A stretch of 64,000 nt of DNA, taken from assembly GCA_003342895.1 (NCBI GenBank), contig PTFA01000042.1, forward strand, positions 5,446,640-5,510,639, written 5' to 3'. The position numbers and the translations under genes are program-made. Below are positions 1-14,258 of this stretch, piece after piece. This stretch comes from Casuarius casuarius. Lineage: Eukaryota > Chordata > Aves > Casuariiformes > Casuariidae. The number at the start of each line of letters is the position of its first letter. Position 1 is the stretch's first letter. The notes beneath the pieces were generated by a model. It was not told where the DNA came from, made no database searches, and was given only the letters and a program-made list of their open reading frames with translations.

Positions 1-3000
1 TGTTCTTGTCTTACGAAACAATCACTATAAAATGCTCATCATCTTTTGAAGAACCTGAGTTGTTTTTTTGGTGAAATAAAACTCAGATAATTCCTCAGTC
101 CAGGTATTCCCTTCAGCAGCATTTTCCTCACACTCCTAAATCAAAGAATATTCTAATGCAAAACAGCTCTGTGTTGCAGATCAGCTTCACAAGAAACATC
201 ACTTGAGCTTGAAGTGCAGGCCAGTAATCAGGAAGGTTAGATATAAAACATGTTTTACAAAATTGTTCAAACATAATAAATACCTTAGGCAAATTTTTCA
301 AAACTGTCAACTGACTAAAAATTGATGTCCCATTAGGGGCTTCTGAAAATGTTACCCCTGTCGTTATTGCACTTTAGGAACCTTAATTGTTTCTCAAACT
401 CAGAGCCACAGGAAACACAGCAACAAGCTGTATCTACATTCATCACTACCCTCCACATATGGATTAACATCATCCATTCCTCTCCCACCTTGACAATTTT
501 AACTGTGCTCTCCAGGAAATTCTGGGAATTAGAAAGCAATGCCTATCTCTTACATAGGAAAGAATATCAAAATACTTCACTAGCAACAGAGCGAGAAGGT
601 CAACAAAGCTCTGCTAAAAGGAAAACAATTGTGACAAAATCTTAGCTGCGGTGCTGCTACTCCTCTTTTATGTAGAGATGTATCCAGTTCAGCTAGGGTA
701 ATCTTAAAGAAATACAAACATTCATTAAAGTTATAGAAAATCATTCTCACTGGCATTGACAGATGAAGCTCAGGCTGAGGCACGGATGCATCTCCATCTA
801 CTCTACTACCATGCATCAGCACAGCTCCTCCCACTGTTGCTCAACACTCACAGTAACTCTGTTCTTGCTATTGGGTGGAATTGTCTGAGTGGTTGTTGCT
901 GGGGATGGTGGTGCTGTGAGCTGGTTATTTTTGAAGTGGGGAATGGAGGAAGTCACCAATAACTGCCACATAAATTATCAGTCTTGCTCTAATTGCTCAT
1001 TTTAGCTGTCTTGCAATTGCACCATCTGCAGTGGCACAGATATGGGAGAAGACTATAATCCGTTATTATGAATTTTAATGTAATGCCTTATATTTATACA
1101 CAAGCTATATTCCATAAAACTGAAATGAATTTCTAATGCTGTATTATTTGCTATTTTCCTTTCTGTTTGCCATTTCATTCAGCTTTTCTTTAATAATGTA
1201 TTTTTATAGGCCTGTACCTCAGCAAGTCTCCTCTGCCAGCTCAACTCTTCTGGTAACAGTAGCAATGCTTCACAAAGGCCCGTGATTTGAAGTGACCTTG
1301 GGACTACTCCTTTCCCTGTTCTCCCCAGGCTGATAAAAATCATATCATTTGCTGAAAGCAGCCCTGAATTTCCTGGCTTTTGTTAGCTTACCTAGGATTC
1401 TCCTGACATGCATTTTTGATGCTTAATTTCTTTTGTATTTGACCACCTCTTTAAACTAAAAGGGGAGTGAAGCACCTCTTCCCCGAAAACAGCCAGAAGC
1501 ATCAGCAACCACCTGCACATCAACAGAAAGTGTCTCACCACTGAACCTCCCAATCAGCGTTACCGTCACCTCATCAGTACAGCCGTCACGTACCTCCAAT
1601 CTCTGTAACATTGCATAGATGAGGCTGCTAAAGGTTGCAAAGAGCAGCAAGTTTCTTGAAAGCACCCTGCTGCTGGCTCCCTGCCTCATGACCGGCATGC
1701 TGATGATACCTCGTGTCAAGTGTCATTTCCTTACCTTCCTCCCCAGGCAGGTACCCTTCTAGCTCGTGGCATAGAGGGTTTCGCAAATTCAGAGCATCAG
1801 GCCATCCATGCCATCATTTCATCATCTTCCTGGGATTCCTCACTTCAGTTAAGCACCAGAATTGTTCTTCCTGTTATTTTGCCTTGCATGTCTCCCTCTG
1901 TGTCTGTGCTCTTCCCCCACCCTCCCCCCTTCTCCCCCTTCTTTTTACAGCAGTAGAACTGAATGCTAATGAGCTAAAACTTGTTCCAGCCCCAGATGCT
2001 TCATTCTGCTAACAACCCCCAGTACGAGGCCCTGTTCATCTCATATAAGGAGTTGAAAACACTTGGGAAGCAGGTGGGCCTTGTAGCTGCTTTGGCATAT
2101 CAGCTAATACTGTTTAACTTGTCCTCTTTATATCCACATGCTGAGTTAACTTTTCTGAGTACCATATAGACAAGTCCTTGCTCAGGCTTGTATCACGTAT
2201 CCAGTATAAACAACCTCTTCCCTTCAAGAAAATATACCTAATTTGGCCTGCTTTATCATCAGAGTCTATTCATTTACCAAAGGGCTGCAGAAGAAGACAC
2301 CAAAATAAATTACTAAAATATGCTTTGACTTAAATTAAGAAAGGCGTCTATCTTTTCAGTAGTGACTCAGCAAGCAACCTAATCTTGTTGGCTTTACCTC
2401 ACATAGTACTGAGTGCCTGTAAGTGCTTTTAAAGGCAAGCAAGTATCTAGGAAAGTTTCTGCAACACTTCTGAAGCTGGTCTCAGACGTTGAAAACATCT
2501 GTTTTGAGACACAATTGACTATCCATTATCACAACAAAACAAATGTCACAGATTAAAACAAAACATGTTTCTGAACCTACAAAATAGGGAAATAATGCAC
2601 ACAGAAATGGAAATATCTTTAACCACCTGGAATCTGTGTTTGCCATCAATATTAGATCCAGCAGTACTGAAGCTGGTGTTTTGCCACTGATTTCAGCTGG
2701 GCCAGGAATCATACACAGTCCACAAGTCTGTGGAATGCGACTTTCCAAAGTCACATTTGGAAACGGAAGCACAGTACAGGACAACTGAAAAAACTTACTT
2801 TCAGGAATTGTGAGGTTAGTGGAGCACAGTTGGCTGTGTGATGTTATTTCTTTGCGTGCTTGATAATAAGGCAGGAAAAGGAGAAGAAAGAAGAGATTTT
2901 TTTCCCTTGGATTTCTTCTTTAATTACTTTGGATAATTCTAAAACTCCTACCTGAAAATTGTTATTATATGTTATGTAAAATATATACCTAAGCAAGCCG

Positions 3001-6000
3001 GAACAGGGATTGACAGGAACTGATTGCTTAAAGTATATTATTTTGTAGCCTTTCATGCAAAAATCTGCATTTCATGCAAAATGCAAAACAAAATGTCTTC
3101 ATTATGCAACATGTGGGCAGTGCAAGCAAGTGCATTCTTTCCTTATGCTGGTCTGCCAGTTGGAATGGCCTAGATTTAACAAAGCATAAGTTTTACTAAA
3201 CTACTAGTGCAGGCTCAAGTCTCATAAACTGCATAAGTTTTGTTGAGAGACAGGTGGTTTTTCTCCACTTTTGACACTTATTGCAGAATTCAGCTGCAAA
3301 AGGCAGTAGAGATCATTTAGTCACTATCCGAGCCAGCTGCCTCACCAGAAAGCTGCGTGACTCTTCTAGGCTCTGCATCATATCTATCAACTCTCAGCTG
3401 AAGTTTTGAATACCCTAGAGAGCCTCAAATGGCATTACCTGCCTGCAGTGGGGTGACAAAATCACATCCTCTAATTCACTCCTTGACTAGAAATGGCCAC
3501 AAAGAGAATGCCAGAAAACCTTTCCTTCAGGTCCTCTTTGCAAATTCTTAACCAAAAGGAAATCTGCACCACAAAACTCACAAGAAGCACATTTCTTTGA
3601 AGAGTGTCTATTGCCAGACACCAAAAAACCCACAATGCTAAATGAAATATCATCATAGATTGGCTCCTACTCTTAAATCAGTTCATTAAAAACAGCCTAA
3701 ATGTTTAAGATGATGGAATAGTATAGTGGCATGAAGGCAGGTGCGTACTCAAATGTTATTATACTTTCTACAGTGTTTTCAATATATGTGTGAGTGAGAG
3801 GTGGTACATGGCACACAGGCCCCACATACACATTGAAGCATGGAGAGGACAGCCCCACAGCAAGATGCACATGTGTTCCAGGGAAGCTTTCCCTGGTGGA
3901 GCTCAACAGTCAGAGTGACTAAAAATATACGGAAGAAGAGCGTGTGGGAAGGAGTCAAATACAGAGGGGAGAAAAGCAAGGCACACTGAAAGGAGGGATT
4001 ATAGTGTGTGCAGTGAGCATGAAGGTGATAGAGAAAGACGCCGCCTTCATGCAGCCTCTCTGCAAGCAGCTGCAGGCAGGCGGGACCTGGTGCTCCTGCA
4101 AAGCGCCACTGCAGTCTAAAAACTCAGCCTGAGGCCTAGGGTCCCATCCGCTCCAAGCAGCCTGAAGAGCTCAGGTGATGAGAACACGCTCATTTGCAAG
4201 GGAAGAGTGAGGGAGGGGGTAAGAAATGAAAGGACAGAGATAGAGACAGGTGAATTTCACAAGGACAAAGTGCTTGAAATGGGTACAGCAGGTACAAAAC
4301 AGTTGCTGGCGGAATTCCAAAAGTGAAGAAATGCAATATAAACTTAGGGAGAATAGTAAGATAATTTTGCATTACTGTGGTTAAAATGACTCAGAGGAAG
4401 GAAAAGATCTAGGAAACTATGTCTTGCACAGGATAAGCAGTTAAGCTATACAAAAAGAGAGGAAGGGTCAAATATTAGCTGTGGGGGTGAGGGGAGAGGA
4501 ACAGCATGAATTCTTGTAAAGAGTTGTAATAATCAAAACATTGGCAGGGCCTTAGCTAGGCAGCCCTGCTGGGTGCCCAGATAATACAGCTGATTTTAAT
4601 TGCTGATGTGTGCATTTTATGTCATTTGCCTGATTCACAGCCCTTTTATGACCGTTCCGTTTGACCACAGATCAACAGTCATAAAGCATCACACGAATGA
4701 CCTCCTTCCTGAACAAGCTGTGTTATTTTTATTGATAGTCAATATTTAGATTTTAATGGAGATAGATGGATAGGCAGACACAAGGACAGCAGCAAGATGG
4801 GGGACAGAGAAACTGATTCGAAATGAACAGATTGACAAAACATAAAGGCAGGAAGCAAGAGACAGATGAATAGTCAGGGAGGGACCTGCCACCAAGGTAG
4901 GCACATATAATCTGGAGGCAGACTGCTTGGGAAAGGCTGACAAATGGCAAAACTGTCAGGCAACAGAGAAATATGAGTAAGAAATGAGGAAAGAAGGACC
5001 AAAGAGACTGAAAAGAAAAATCATTTCATACACAAATCCCATTATTTCATATTCCCCTTTTCTCTACCCCACCTCTCTACCCCCTCCCACCTCTCCCAGT
5101 TTACAAGTAGTGCAATATAAAAGGTTTGATTTTAGTTCTAGCATGCTTCATATTTTCAGATGCAGCATTGTTAGCTGGAGGTCTACCACAGGATGCATAT
5201 TGCTTCTCTCCCACCTGCTGTTCATTTCATAAACTGCAATCAGTACACAGTCAGTCAACACCTCTCTTGTTTATTATGTGCTACAGCAGGAGATTTAGTT
5301 AGACCTTTAAAGTACTGGACCAAATTCCACACATCCTGAGCCATACCAGTGGGTGAGACAGACATGAGTACTGTGCAGCACCTGCACCCCGTTTGGTCCA
5401 TAGATCTCAGTGACTGGTTTCTTTCTACCGCATTCACCTTTGAATTGCATTGCTTTGAATTACTTTGTGTTGCCTTGAATTACTGCTCCCACATTTGTCA
5501 TTGATTCACAGTTAGCAGTACATGCTCTCCCTAGAACTAATGCAGAAAGAGACCAGAACTAGCATTCATTTCTGTAAAACAAGAACAAATGAATATTGCA
5601 CTGTCAGGTATTTATCATATCTGTAGTATGACTTAGTAAGTAGATATTCGTTCTCCCCAAGGAGGAGTTATCTCACTTCCAGCCTAGACTGCTTTGGATA
5701 CAAGGTCAAAGCTGCAGGGCTGCCTACCACCTAATACCACCTAATGCTTCCAGCCTACCCTAGAAGCATCCACAACTTCTTTTGCACAACTTCATTTGCA
5801 CAAGGCTAAGTTCCTTAGATTTTTACTCCTAAAAATCTTACAAACATCAACGGCACTGAGCACATTCATTTTCTCCACAGACCTTTCTATATAGCCAATG
5901 CAAAGACAGAGGTCTGGCAGAACACAGACTAAGGGCTTGTGCTAGGGCTACAACAATCTCTCTGTAGATCTGGGATATCTTGGAGAGACAACATATGTGC

Positions 6001-6690
6001 ATGGCTTAGGGTGTGTCGCACACCCAACCTCCCAGAAAATATCAAAGTTCCTGCACAAGCCCAGAGTGAGAAAAAGACATGCCAGTGCTCTCTAAAAGTC
6101 CTAATGAAGCACGTAGGTTACACAGCCACAGTGGGCTTGCATAGGTATCTGCGATATCTGAAGGTATGGTAGGCGCTGATGAAACATGTAGTCAGTGCAC
6201 AGGACATGTAGATACATTGGCCTCTCTTTTCATGAAGAGGGTACTACTGCTTAGAAATTCCAGGCAAACATATAGAAATTCCTCATTTGTCTGTATGTGA
6301 TTTCCAGACAAAGGAGAAAACATAGTACTGAAATCCAAGAGAACAGGTATTTTCACTGACTGGTTAATGATCCTGTGCACTTCATAACTTTTACTGCTGC
6401 TCAAGTGTCATTCTTCACGGGAGGAAGTAGGCCAACATCATGTTTTGCCCATTTTAGAGAGAGGATTGTTTGCAGGTTTTATATTTCACTCCATGCAGAT
6501 GTGAAACTAGAACTTCAGCTGTAAGATGGAAGACTCAGGTCTCTGCCAATGACTCATATTGTCTTTCTGCATGAATGTCCTAAGTTTACATGCTTGTCAA
6601 TGACATCTCCATTTAAGTTACCACAGTCCCCAATGCTAGAAATGAAACCTAAGAAATATCCTTCAAACATTTGTAGCTAGCATATAGTTT
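1..6690. other. Intergenic DNA, no gene seen
   Basis: AT-rich sequence with only short open frames in all six frames, none with a recognisable domain or codon pattern. Around 3290-3480 there is a stretch that vaguely resembles a reverse-oriented, very old CR1 3' end, but I cannot place it firmly. A block at 4540-4720 has the look of a conserved non-coding element and is discussed among the findings. Otherwise I see nothing to annotate. Confidence 0.7.
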
Positions 6691-6768
6691 ATTTATATAT
6701 ATATGTATGTGTATGCATATATATGTGCATATATACCTATTTTTATATATGTGTATATACACACACAC
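6691..6768. repeat. AT/TG/CA compound microsatellite
   Basis: Alternating purine-pyrimidine run made of TA, TATG, TGCA and finally CACACA steps. It is imperfect and probably an old, interrupted microsatellite. Such alternating tracts can adopt unusual DNA structure, but nothing nearby suggests a function. Confidence 0.85.
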
Positions 6769-9700
6769 TAGCAACATCTGTGTTGCACTCTTTTCTCATG
6801 GATATAGAAAAGACCTTTACTGCCCCCTGACAATCATGTGGCTCATGTGGTTGAGATTCAAACTGATTTACTCTGACCTATAAGCCCTCTCCAAATGTAC
6901 AGGATGAGAAGACCAAGCACATGCTATGGTGAAAGCAGATTGCAGAAACTGCTTTTAGTCAGACTTTTCCAACCTTAGCACTCTTTTGATGTAAGATAAT
7001 GGCTCACCTTGAATAGTGGGGAGGTTTGGAGTATGCTGACAAAGAGCGTGCCTGCCACTGTTTCCACAGCTTCCTGTGTTCTCTTATCCACTGGAAAGCA
7101 TGGCAATGCACCAACTTTTCCTGTCCTGGGGAAAATAAGATTTTGCGTAACCATCACATATCTTGGTTAGCATGAAATTGCTCATCAGGAGCTGGATCAA
7201 ACTAGCTAACCAGGCAGTTAATGACTTAGGAAAGACAACACAGTATTACTGACAAGATTTTTGCATGACTGGGAGTCAAATAATGTGGAACAAAGATACC
7301 ATATGTGAGAAAGAAGGGTGAGGACTGATAACATGGAAAGAGTGGAACTGAGATGAGGAAGAAAGTGCCATTTGCATTTTCTTCATGTGAAAAAGTTTTT
7401 AATGCAGGCAGGATGGTGGACATCATCAGGATGTTCATCTGAGGATGAAGGGTCTCCGTTCCCTTTCCCACTGAGGTGCCGAAGTGCAAGTGGGGAAGAG
7501 GAAAATCTACATACCAGATAAAAAGATACCTGCAACCAGACCTAAACCAGCACAGCTATCTATTACTGGTACAGACCAGGAACGGATCGTATCTCTTCCT
7601 TGAAGAAAACAAGCTGCTACAGAACTGCTTTTCTACTTCCAGGAAACAAGTAACTTCCACAGCTTCTGGAAGACTGGTTCTGAGGTCACTTAACATGCTA
7701 GATTTGACTATCTATTTTCAATTATCATCTACATTTATCAGGATACAAACAATGCTCCATCAGCTCTATAGGTTAGTAATGCTTCTGAGGCACATGCTGC
7801 ATTACAAGAAAAAACTGTGTTCTAATTTCCAGAGAAGTTTTAACCACTATGTTAGATGTTAAAGAATCAATTTTACTTACCAAATTGTTTTTGCTTGATT
7901 TTCTTTTCATGAAACTTGTCTTCGCAGGACAAAAAAGTGAAACATTTCAGTGCTACTGAAATCTTAAGCCGTAACAAAACCCTAATAAATTCACTTCCTG
8001 CTTTACTAGCAATAAAAGAAATCTTTAGATTCTAAAGTGATGTCTAAATTTAGTCCACACTATAGTTCATTCTCCATAAAAGTTAGTTAACCATTTATTC
8101 CTTCTATTAGTGACCCTGACACTAAGATCCCAATTAACAATAACAAAAAGGACCAATATGAAATCAGGCAGAGTATTTTGTTTCTTTCAGGGAGAAATTA
8201 CATCCACAAAAAGAATGATGTGCACTGCTTAAAGAACTCCCCTGCTGCAACCCAGTGTCTGGAACTGCCGTCTGTATAAAACCCAGTCTTTTGCAACACT
8301 GCCTCTTCTGTGGAAGCACTAACACATTCAAACTTGGCTTCAAAAATTTGAAGCATGGAGTTGTTTTTGCTCCATGCTAATATGAACTAGGAACCAGGAA
8401 CCAGTGAAACTATGGAAGTCAAGCTGGCAGCAAACAGATGTCGGAAAAAGATAAAACAAACTCAGGTTTTATATATGGAGATCCCCCAAAGAAACATTTG
8501 AGGAGGTCTTGTTTCGGCTTTTTTTTTGTTTTAATCAAGACTGATCCACTGCTAGAGTAACAACTGAAAAATGAAGACATTCAAACTACACAGCACTCAA
8601 TATTCCCAAACCACAACAGTGGTTCTGCCTCAGCACGTCAAGGGACAAATTGATTTTCAAAAGCTATGCGTGCAAGAAAGGAATGGGTGAGAAAACCTAA
8701 GACTAAATTACGAAATCTGAAATTTGGTCTTACATGGCCAAACGCTATGTTTACTGAAGTCAGTAAGACCTCTGTTGTTTTTTCCTATGAGATGACAATT
8801 TGGATCCAGCAAGAGTATTTTTGGATAAATGACTGAAAGACTATCTGGGTGGGATTATTTGGTGGGGGCAGGTGGGTAAGAGAACAGGAATCGTGAATAG
8901 GGGGGAAAAAAAGCAGCTAAATCATGGAAAGACATGATGAATGGAACAGCTGGTACAGAAATTGTGGCTTACAGTGAGCATGAGGGGGAAAGGGAAATGA
9001 GGCCATGATGCTGAAAGAAAGAGGAGAAAGAAGGAACATTAATGTAACAACTAAGGCAAACCCATTGAGAGCTGCCAGTCGTATTCACTACTGACACTAG
9101 GCAGAATGTAAGAGAAGACTGAAGGGATGCCTTCTTCAAGACCATTTTAGAGGCTTCAGTGACCAAAAAAAAGAGAAGACTATAAAGCAACTGCCTTGTT
9201 TCAGTCCTTCCAAGTGTGTACCACCACAACAGTGAGAGAAGGAAATGAGATGTTCCTAGCTTCCACCAAGTCTGAGCACTTGCAAGTTACTGCCACCCTG
9301 AAAAAGAGGTTTCTGAACAGAAATCTGTTCTGATTCTGTTTCTGAACAGAATCACATTTAGCCTTATTCTCATTTGTGAGCAAATATAACAGTAAAACAT
9401 ATCACATTTGGAAAAGGAGACCCAGAAAGTGAACCTATTTAGGTAGAAAATGATATCCTCACAGGCAACATCCTATTTGGAGGGACTTTCAGAAGACACA
9501 GAAAAGGTTATTTAGAGGATCTTGCTTTCTGTTGGCAGTGTTGCAGATGAAATCTCAGAGATCAAGATAACGGCTGAGCAAAATACCTGACGAGTTTGCC
9601 TGAAGTGTTAAAAACTAATTTGTAGCGCCCACGAGTTTGGAACCTGGTCACCCTGTGACAGCTTGCACTCTGTGAGAGCTTGTGCAATAGTACAATATTC

Positions 9701-12700
9701 TGTGGAATAACAAGCTGTTACTCATGAAGGCACACAGCAATTCTTCTCAGAGAAAAAGAACATAATGAAAAAGTGTTAACCTGCCCTACTCATGGACCTC
9801 GCCACGCTGCTTTCCCAGGTAAGCTTGGAAACTCTGTATGAGGAACTGACCTGCAAGCCTGAAGCTTAGCCTGTAGTGAATACCATGCCAATCCGTTTAC
9901 AGAGAGATACTGAGCCCCATTCAGGGAAGACACATGGATGACTGGCAAGGATCTGAGGTGAGAATGTAAATGTCATTCTCCACAACAGTGAGGACAAATC
10001 AGGTCAAAGTCAAAAAGCTGGTTCCTTGACTCCTTTTATGTGGTGAGGTTTTTTGCAGAAAAGAGCAAAGAGAAAAAACCTGCCAAAATGGAGCCTCACC
10101 TGTGTGGGTAGGGGGAAGGTCAGAAGGGAAAGGAAGGTTTTCTTAGTTTAGATTTTCCCCAATTTTCTCTCTGTTCAGGAGGACTGGACTCTGAAGATCC
10201 AGTCTCTTAGCTGCCAAAACTGAAAATAATTTGGGCATGGAGATTTTGTAGAAAGATGCTAACCAAGGCAAAAATTTTTCCCTCTGTGTTCATTCATCCT
10301 GGCTGAAGAGATGATACTCATTTTTAAAACAGAAAATCTTTCCATGAAAAAGTGTCAGTAAGTTTTTCAAGGCCAGTCTTTCCTTCATCACTGTAGTATC
10401 ACCACTAGAAATTGAGATACCTGAGGTGATCAAAACCAAAAGAAACAGGGACAGTTCACATTAAAGTTCCCACTCCCAAAGAAAAAGGGACCACACAATC
10501 TTACAAAGCTTTCCAGAGCCCAGCACAGTCCTGTGGCACACATCCCAGCTCTACAGAGCCCTCCTGGACATACGAGACTGTAATGACGACCATCTCTAGT
10601 GACCTCAGATTCACACACCCAAGCGGTTACTGAAGTAGCTGCTAGGACCACTGCTAGGACCACTGCTAGTCTCCTGCTGTCTCAGGGTCTCTGAACCAGT
10701 GTTCAAATCCACTCAGTTCAGAGCACACCTCCAAGAGTGTGTCTGCAAAAGCCAGGCATGGAAGTTACTCACATGAGAAATGCTCCCAGGAATTACAACC
10801 AAATGCAAGATGATCTGTGATAGGACCCAAACTTCAGTGGGCCAAAAGTGCTAACAATTTCTAAGTCAAACAGATGAAGATCAAGCAGCAGTCAGTCACA
10901 GCTTTATCAGAGTGCCACATTTCAAAATGGATAACAAGGGCCTTTCTTGCCGTGACATGGTACTTACTGTATTTGTGAGGAGGGTCTGACAGTGAAGAAG
11001 GAGATGCCACCTATGGCTTACTAACTTTTTAATATTACATATGCTTGACTGGAACCAGTAAGCCTTTCACTAACACTAGCCTCAGGGTGCAGACAACTTA
11101 GAGAAGGAGACTGAGCACACAAAACAAGGAGACAGATAAATGTTGTCATTTCTATTAGGGGTGAGTTACTACTGCTGTTCACCATTTGCATAACAAACAA
11201 GTGCCAGCAGCCACAGCCAGAAGCCACATCTGATTTTACTGACTAATCTATGCCTACAATATTGCATGGCATTATGAAAAAAATAATGTACAGTTATTGT
11301 TATACAGCACAACTGCATTTTTTAGGTTATTTTTCCTGAGTAATAGCATACTCACAAAGTTTGCTATACAGTTCAGGTTCTCTGTTAGCAATAGCTTTTG
11401 CAAACTCATAGTGCCTTCTAGGAAAAATTCCAGAGCAACTTCTCATTTTTGAGAGCTAGAGAAGAAGTCTGCAGAGGGTGAGATGCTGACAGCTCATAGT
11501 CCAGAATCTGGAAGTGCCATCAGTAGAAAGAGCAGGAGGTGTGAATTTGTGGGCAACAGACAGATTCATATCATCCTCCATAGACAGCACCAAACTTACT
11601 CTTGAACAAAAAAAAAGGGGGTGGGGGGTCTGCAGTCAGGACAATAGCCAAAGACACTGGAGACAGGAGACAAAGCTAGAAAGCTTCTCGAGGGAGTTCT
11701 GTTGCAAAGGAGACAAGGGGCTGGAATGCTGCTGTTCGAAAATGGTGTGGGGACATGGCAATCCCTGTTTCCCCTTCAAAATGACGTGTTTAACTCTGCA
11801 GATAACTAGATGAAGAAAATGGAGGGAGTTAGTAGTTAGGATTCCCCACCATTTTTACTCCATTAAGAGACTTTTTTGAACTTTCAGAAGGTAAATATTT
11901 GTTTTTATATCAGGCATGAAAAAGAGCTCGGTTTTCCTCAATCAGTTTTCAGTCCCTGAAACATTTTGCATACAGACCTAGCTAATTTCATAAAAACTGT
12001 AGTTCCCAGTACAGAAGCTCTAGGAGCACGTTGCTCTGTGTTTTGTGAGACATTTCAGTATGGTGGAACTTGTTCCCTTCCAGCTGACACACTTCTCCAT
12101 CCCCTCACATACACCAGAGAAGGGAAGTTTTTTCTCAGGATCACTTCCTATTGCATGTTTCTAAGATGGTTGACTGTTCAGTGCCAAAGTAGTTTGTTGT
12201 CTGTAAGTAGTGTAGAGGTACAGCCCTTCAATTAAGACCTTGTTGTAACGCTGCTCATTTCACTGCTTTAGGCATAACCAGCCTACACAGGGAATGTCCA
12301 GGGGTGAGTAGGGGCAGGAGATGTTACATTACAATGAAATACTTTCAGACGCATTTTCAACTTCAGAAAACTGGGATAACATTAAAGAAGATTCATGGCA
12401 GATGGTTAATATTCTATTATGCTAACCACTGAGAAAAAGTATATCAGAACTAAACATACACTGGACTCATTCCCTGCAGCATGCTCAGAGTAAGATTTAC
12501 AAAGCCTTTACATGTGTTAACAGTTTGGAAAGCACACATATGGATATGTGTATGTTGGGGTGGGGAGAAGAATGAGTAATGAAAATCACATTCTTGATCT
12601 TGCCTTCACTTGCATTATTTAATAGTCTATATCTTTGTTTGATTCACCAACAAGAAAACGGAAGTTTGCATCATTACTCTGAGAACCAGTGCATCTCTTT

Positions 12701-14144
12701 TTCCAGAGGGTACCTATACCATGAGAGTATATCTGTCATATATTTTTCTCTGACTCTCTTACTGCCCTCATTGAATTCAATAGCAAATTTGTCATCAGGA
12801 ATTCACCTAACCCTGCATTAGTGTACTGCCAGAAATGCATCTGGACATGAACTACTTCTTGTAACCAAGGTGTCTACAAGGGCTTCTGTTTCCTAGATAA
12901 CAACATTTGTGTACTTTTTTTCCTATCACAAGTCTGAGACAGGTATTGTTGATAGCAATGTATTATACAAAGTACAGTAATGATGTACTAGGAGTGAGGT
13001 TTCTTCCACAGTCATTGCAATAATGAGGCAACAAAGAAGATGTGTTAGGATGGGAACCTTTCTGCAGTCTTCCACTCCAGCTTGGCTTTCCACATCTGCA
13101 TTCCTAACTGTAAGCCTCAAATAGAGGAGTCTTGATATTTATGTCTTGATGTATCTACCAACAGTAGTGCTGCTTACACTTGTAATACTTTAATTTATAA
13201 TATTAGGTAGGTGGGCAAGATTTGAGGGGTTAGTATAACTGCAAGGGGATACCACTTACATTTCCACTTCAACAGCAAGAATCTGCATAAATGTGCTCCT
13301 ACGTATGCTACAGCAATGAAAATCTAAATTCAACAAGGACTACTTATGCTTTTCTGACATGTAGCTCCTGAAGGAAGTCCTAATTCACAGCATGCACAAT
13401 TCCTGTTAAAAGTAGATTAACCAAACCTGGGAAAAATGGCTTCATTTTAGGTACTAGGCACACACAATAATTCTCTCCTTACCCTCATGTCTCCAGACCA
13501 TATATCTGAAAAACAATAACCACTTCTGGAACTGAAAATGTAGCAAAAATATTCTTGATTTGTCAGAATATGGTTCTGAAAAAGTGCCTTCCAGACTGGA
13601 AATGATGTTACATTCCTCTTACAATTGTGAGACAAGTTAATTAGACAGACACCCTGCAATAAACTACACAGTAATTTCAAATAGCTCCATTGGAAATAAT
13701 GGTAATTACACAGTTACAGAAGTAAAAATGTCTTAATAGAAAAACAGAACTCAAATGTGTACGTAGATGTAGATACTTTAACTTCAGCTTCATTTTCCTC
13801 CCTGTAATAGTTCAAAATACTGAGTACCACCTGCTCTGGATGTAAGTTTCTTGGCAATTTGTGGCTCAGCCTGAAGTATCGTATCATTTTGTGAGATTCT
13901 CTGAAAGTGGTCATATGCCTAAGGACTTTGCTAGACTGGAGCTATGGCATTTGGCAGAGTGCACAACCAAGCCCTTGGTCATTTCACCTCTGCTGTATGA
14001 TACCACTCCATTAAACCTAATTTCTGGCTAAAGGACAGGAAAAGAACAGCCAAAAGAAAAAGAAAAAAAATAGAGGATCAGCTCCTGTGCAGGGTACTTG
14101 CTTACTTAGAATGCTGTGCTAAGTTTAGGCTATGCTTTGCTTTG
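6769..14144. other. Intergenic DNA, no gene seen
   Basis: About 7 kb of mixed AT-rich sequence. The longest plus-strand frame (about 7476-7862) has no recognisable domain and no flanking splice pattern I trust. Short homopolymer tracts occur, such as A followed by G runs near 11610-11630. I see no RNA gene, promoter or well-preserved transposon. Confidence 0.7.
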
Positions 14145-14258
14145 GGTCTGGGACCAGAACACTGGAGTTCTGGTCCCTGCCTTCACTTATGCCAATATAA
14201 TCTCTATTAACTTCCCTGGAGTTAATACCTGTGTAAATGACATGAGAATCAAGCCCTA
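14145..14258. repeat. Ancient amniote repeat relic with an 11-bp hairpin
   Basis: An 11-bp perfect inverted repeat (GGGACCAGAAC at 14150-14160 and its complement at 14167-14177) encloses a 6-base loop. It is followed by text resembling the widespread old amniote repeats built around short palindromes and phrases such as 'cctggagttaatacctgtgtaaatga'-like blocks. The first part also resembles the box-B region of MIR-type SINEs. Family assignment is from memory of such repeats and is uncertain. Confidence 0.35.

Noticed and set aside
3290..3480. Possible reverse CR1 3' end
   Set aside because: Similarity is too weak to place; only isolated phrases resemble CR1.
7476..7862. 128-codon plus-strand frame
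   Set aside because: No recognisable domain, and no upstream promoter or splice acceptor I trust.
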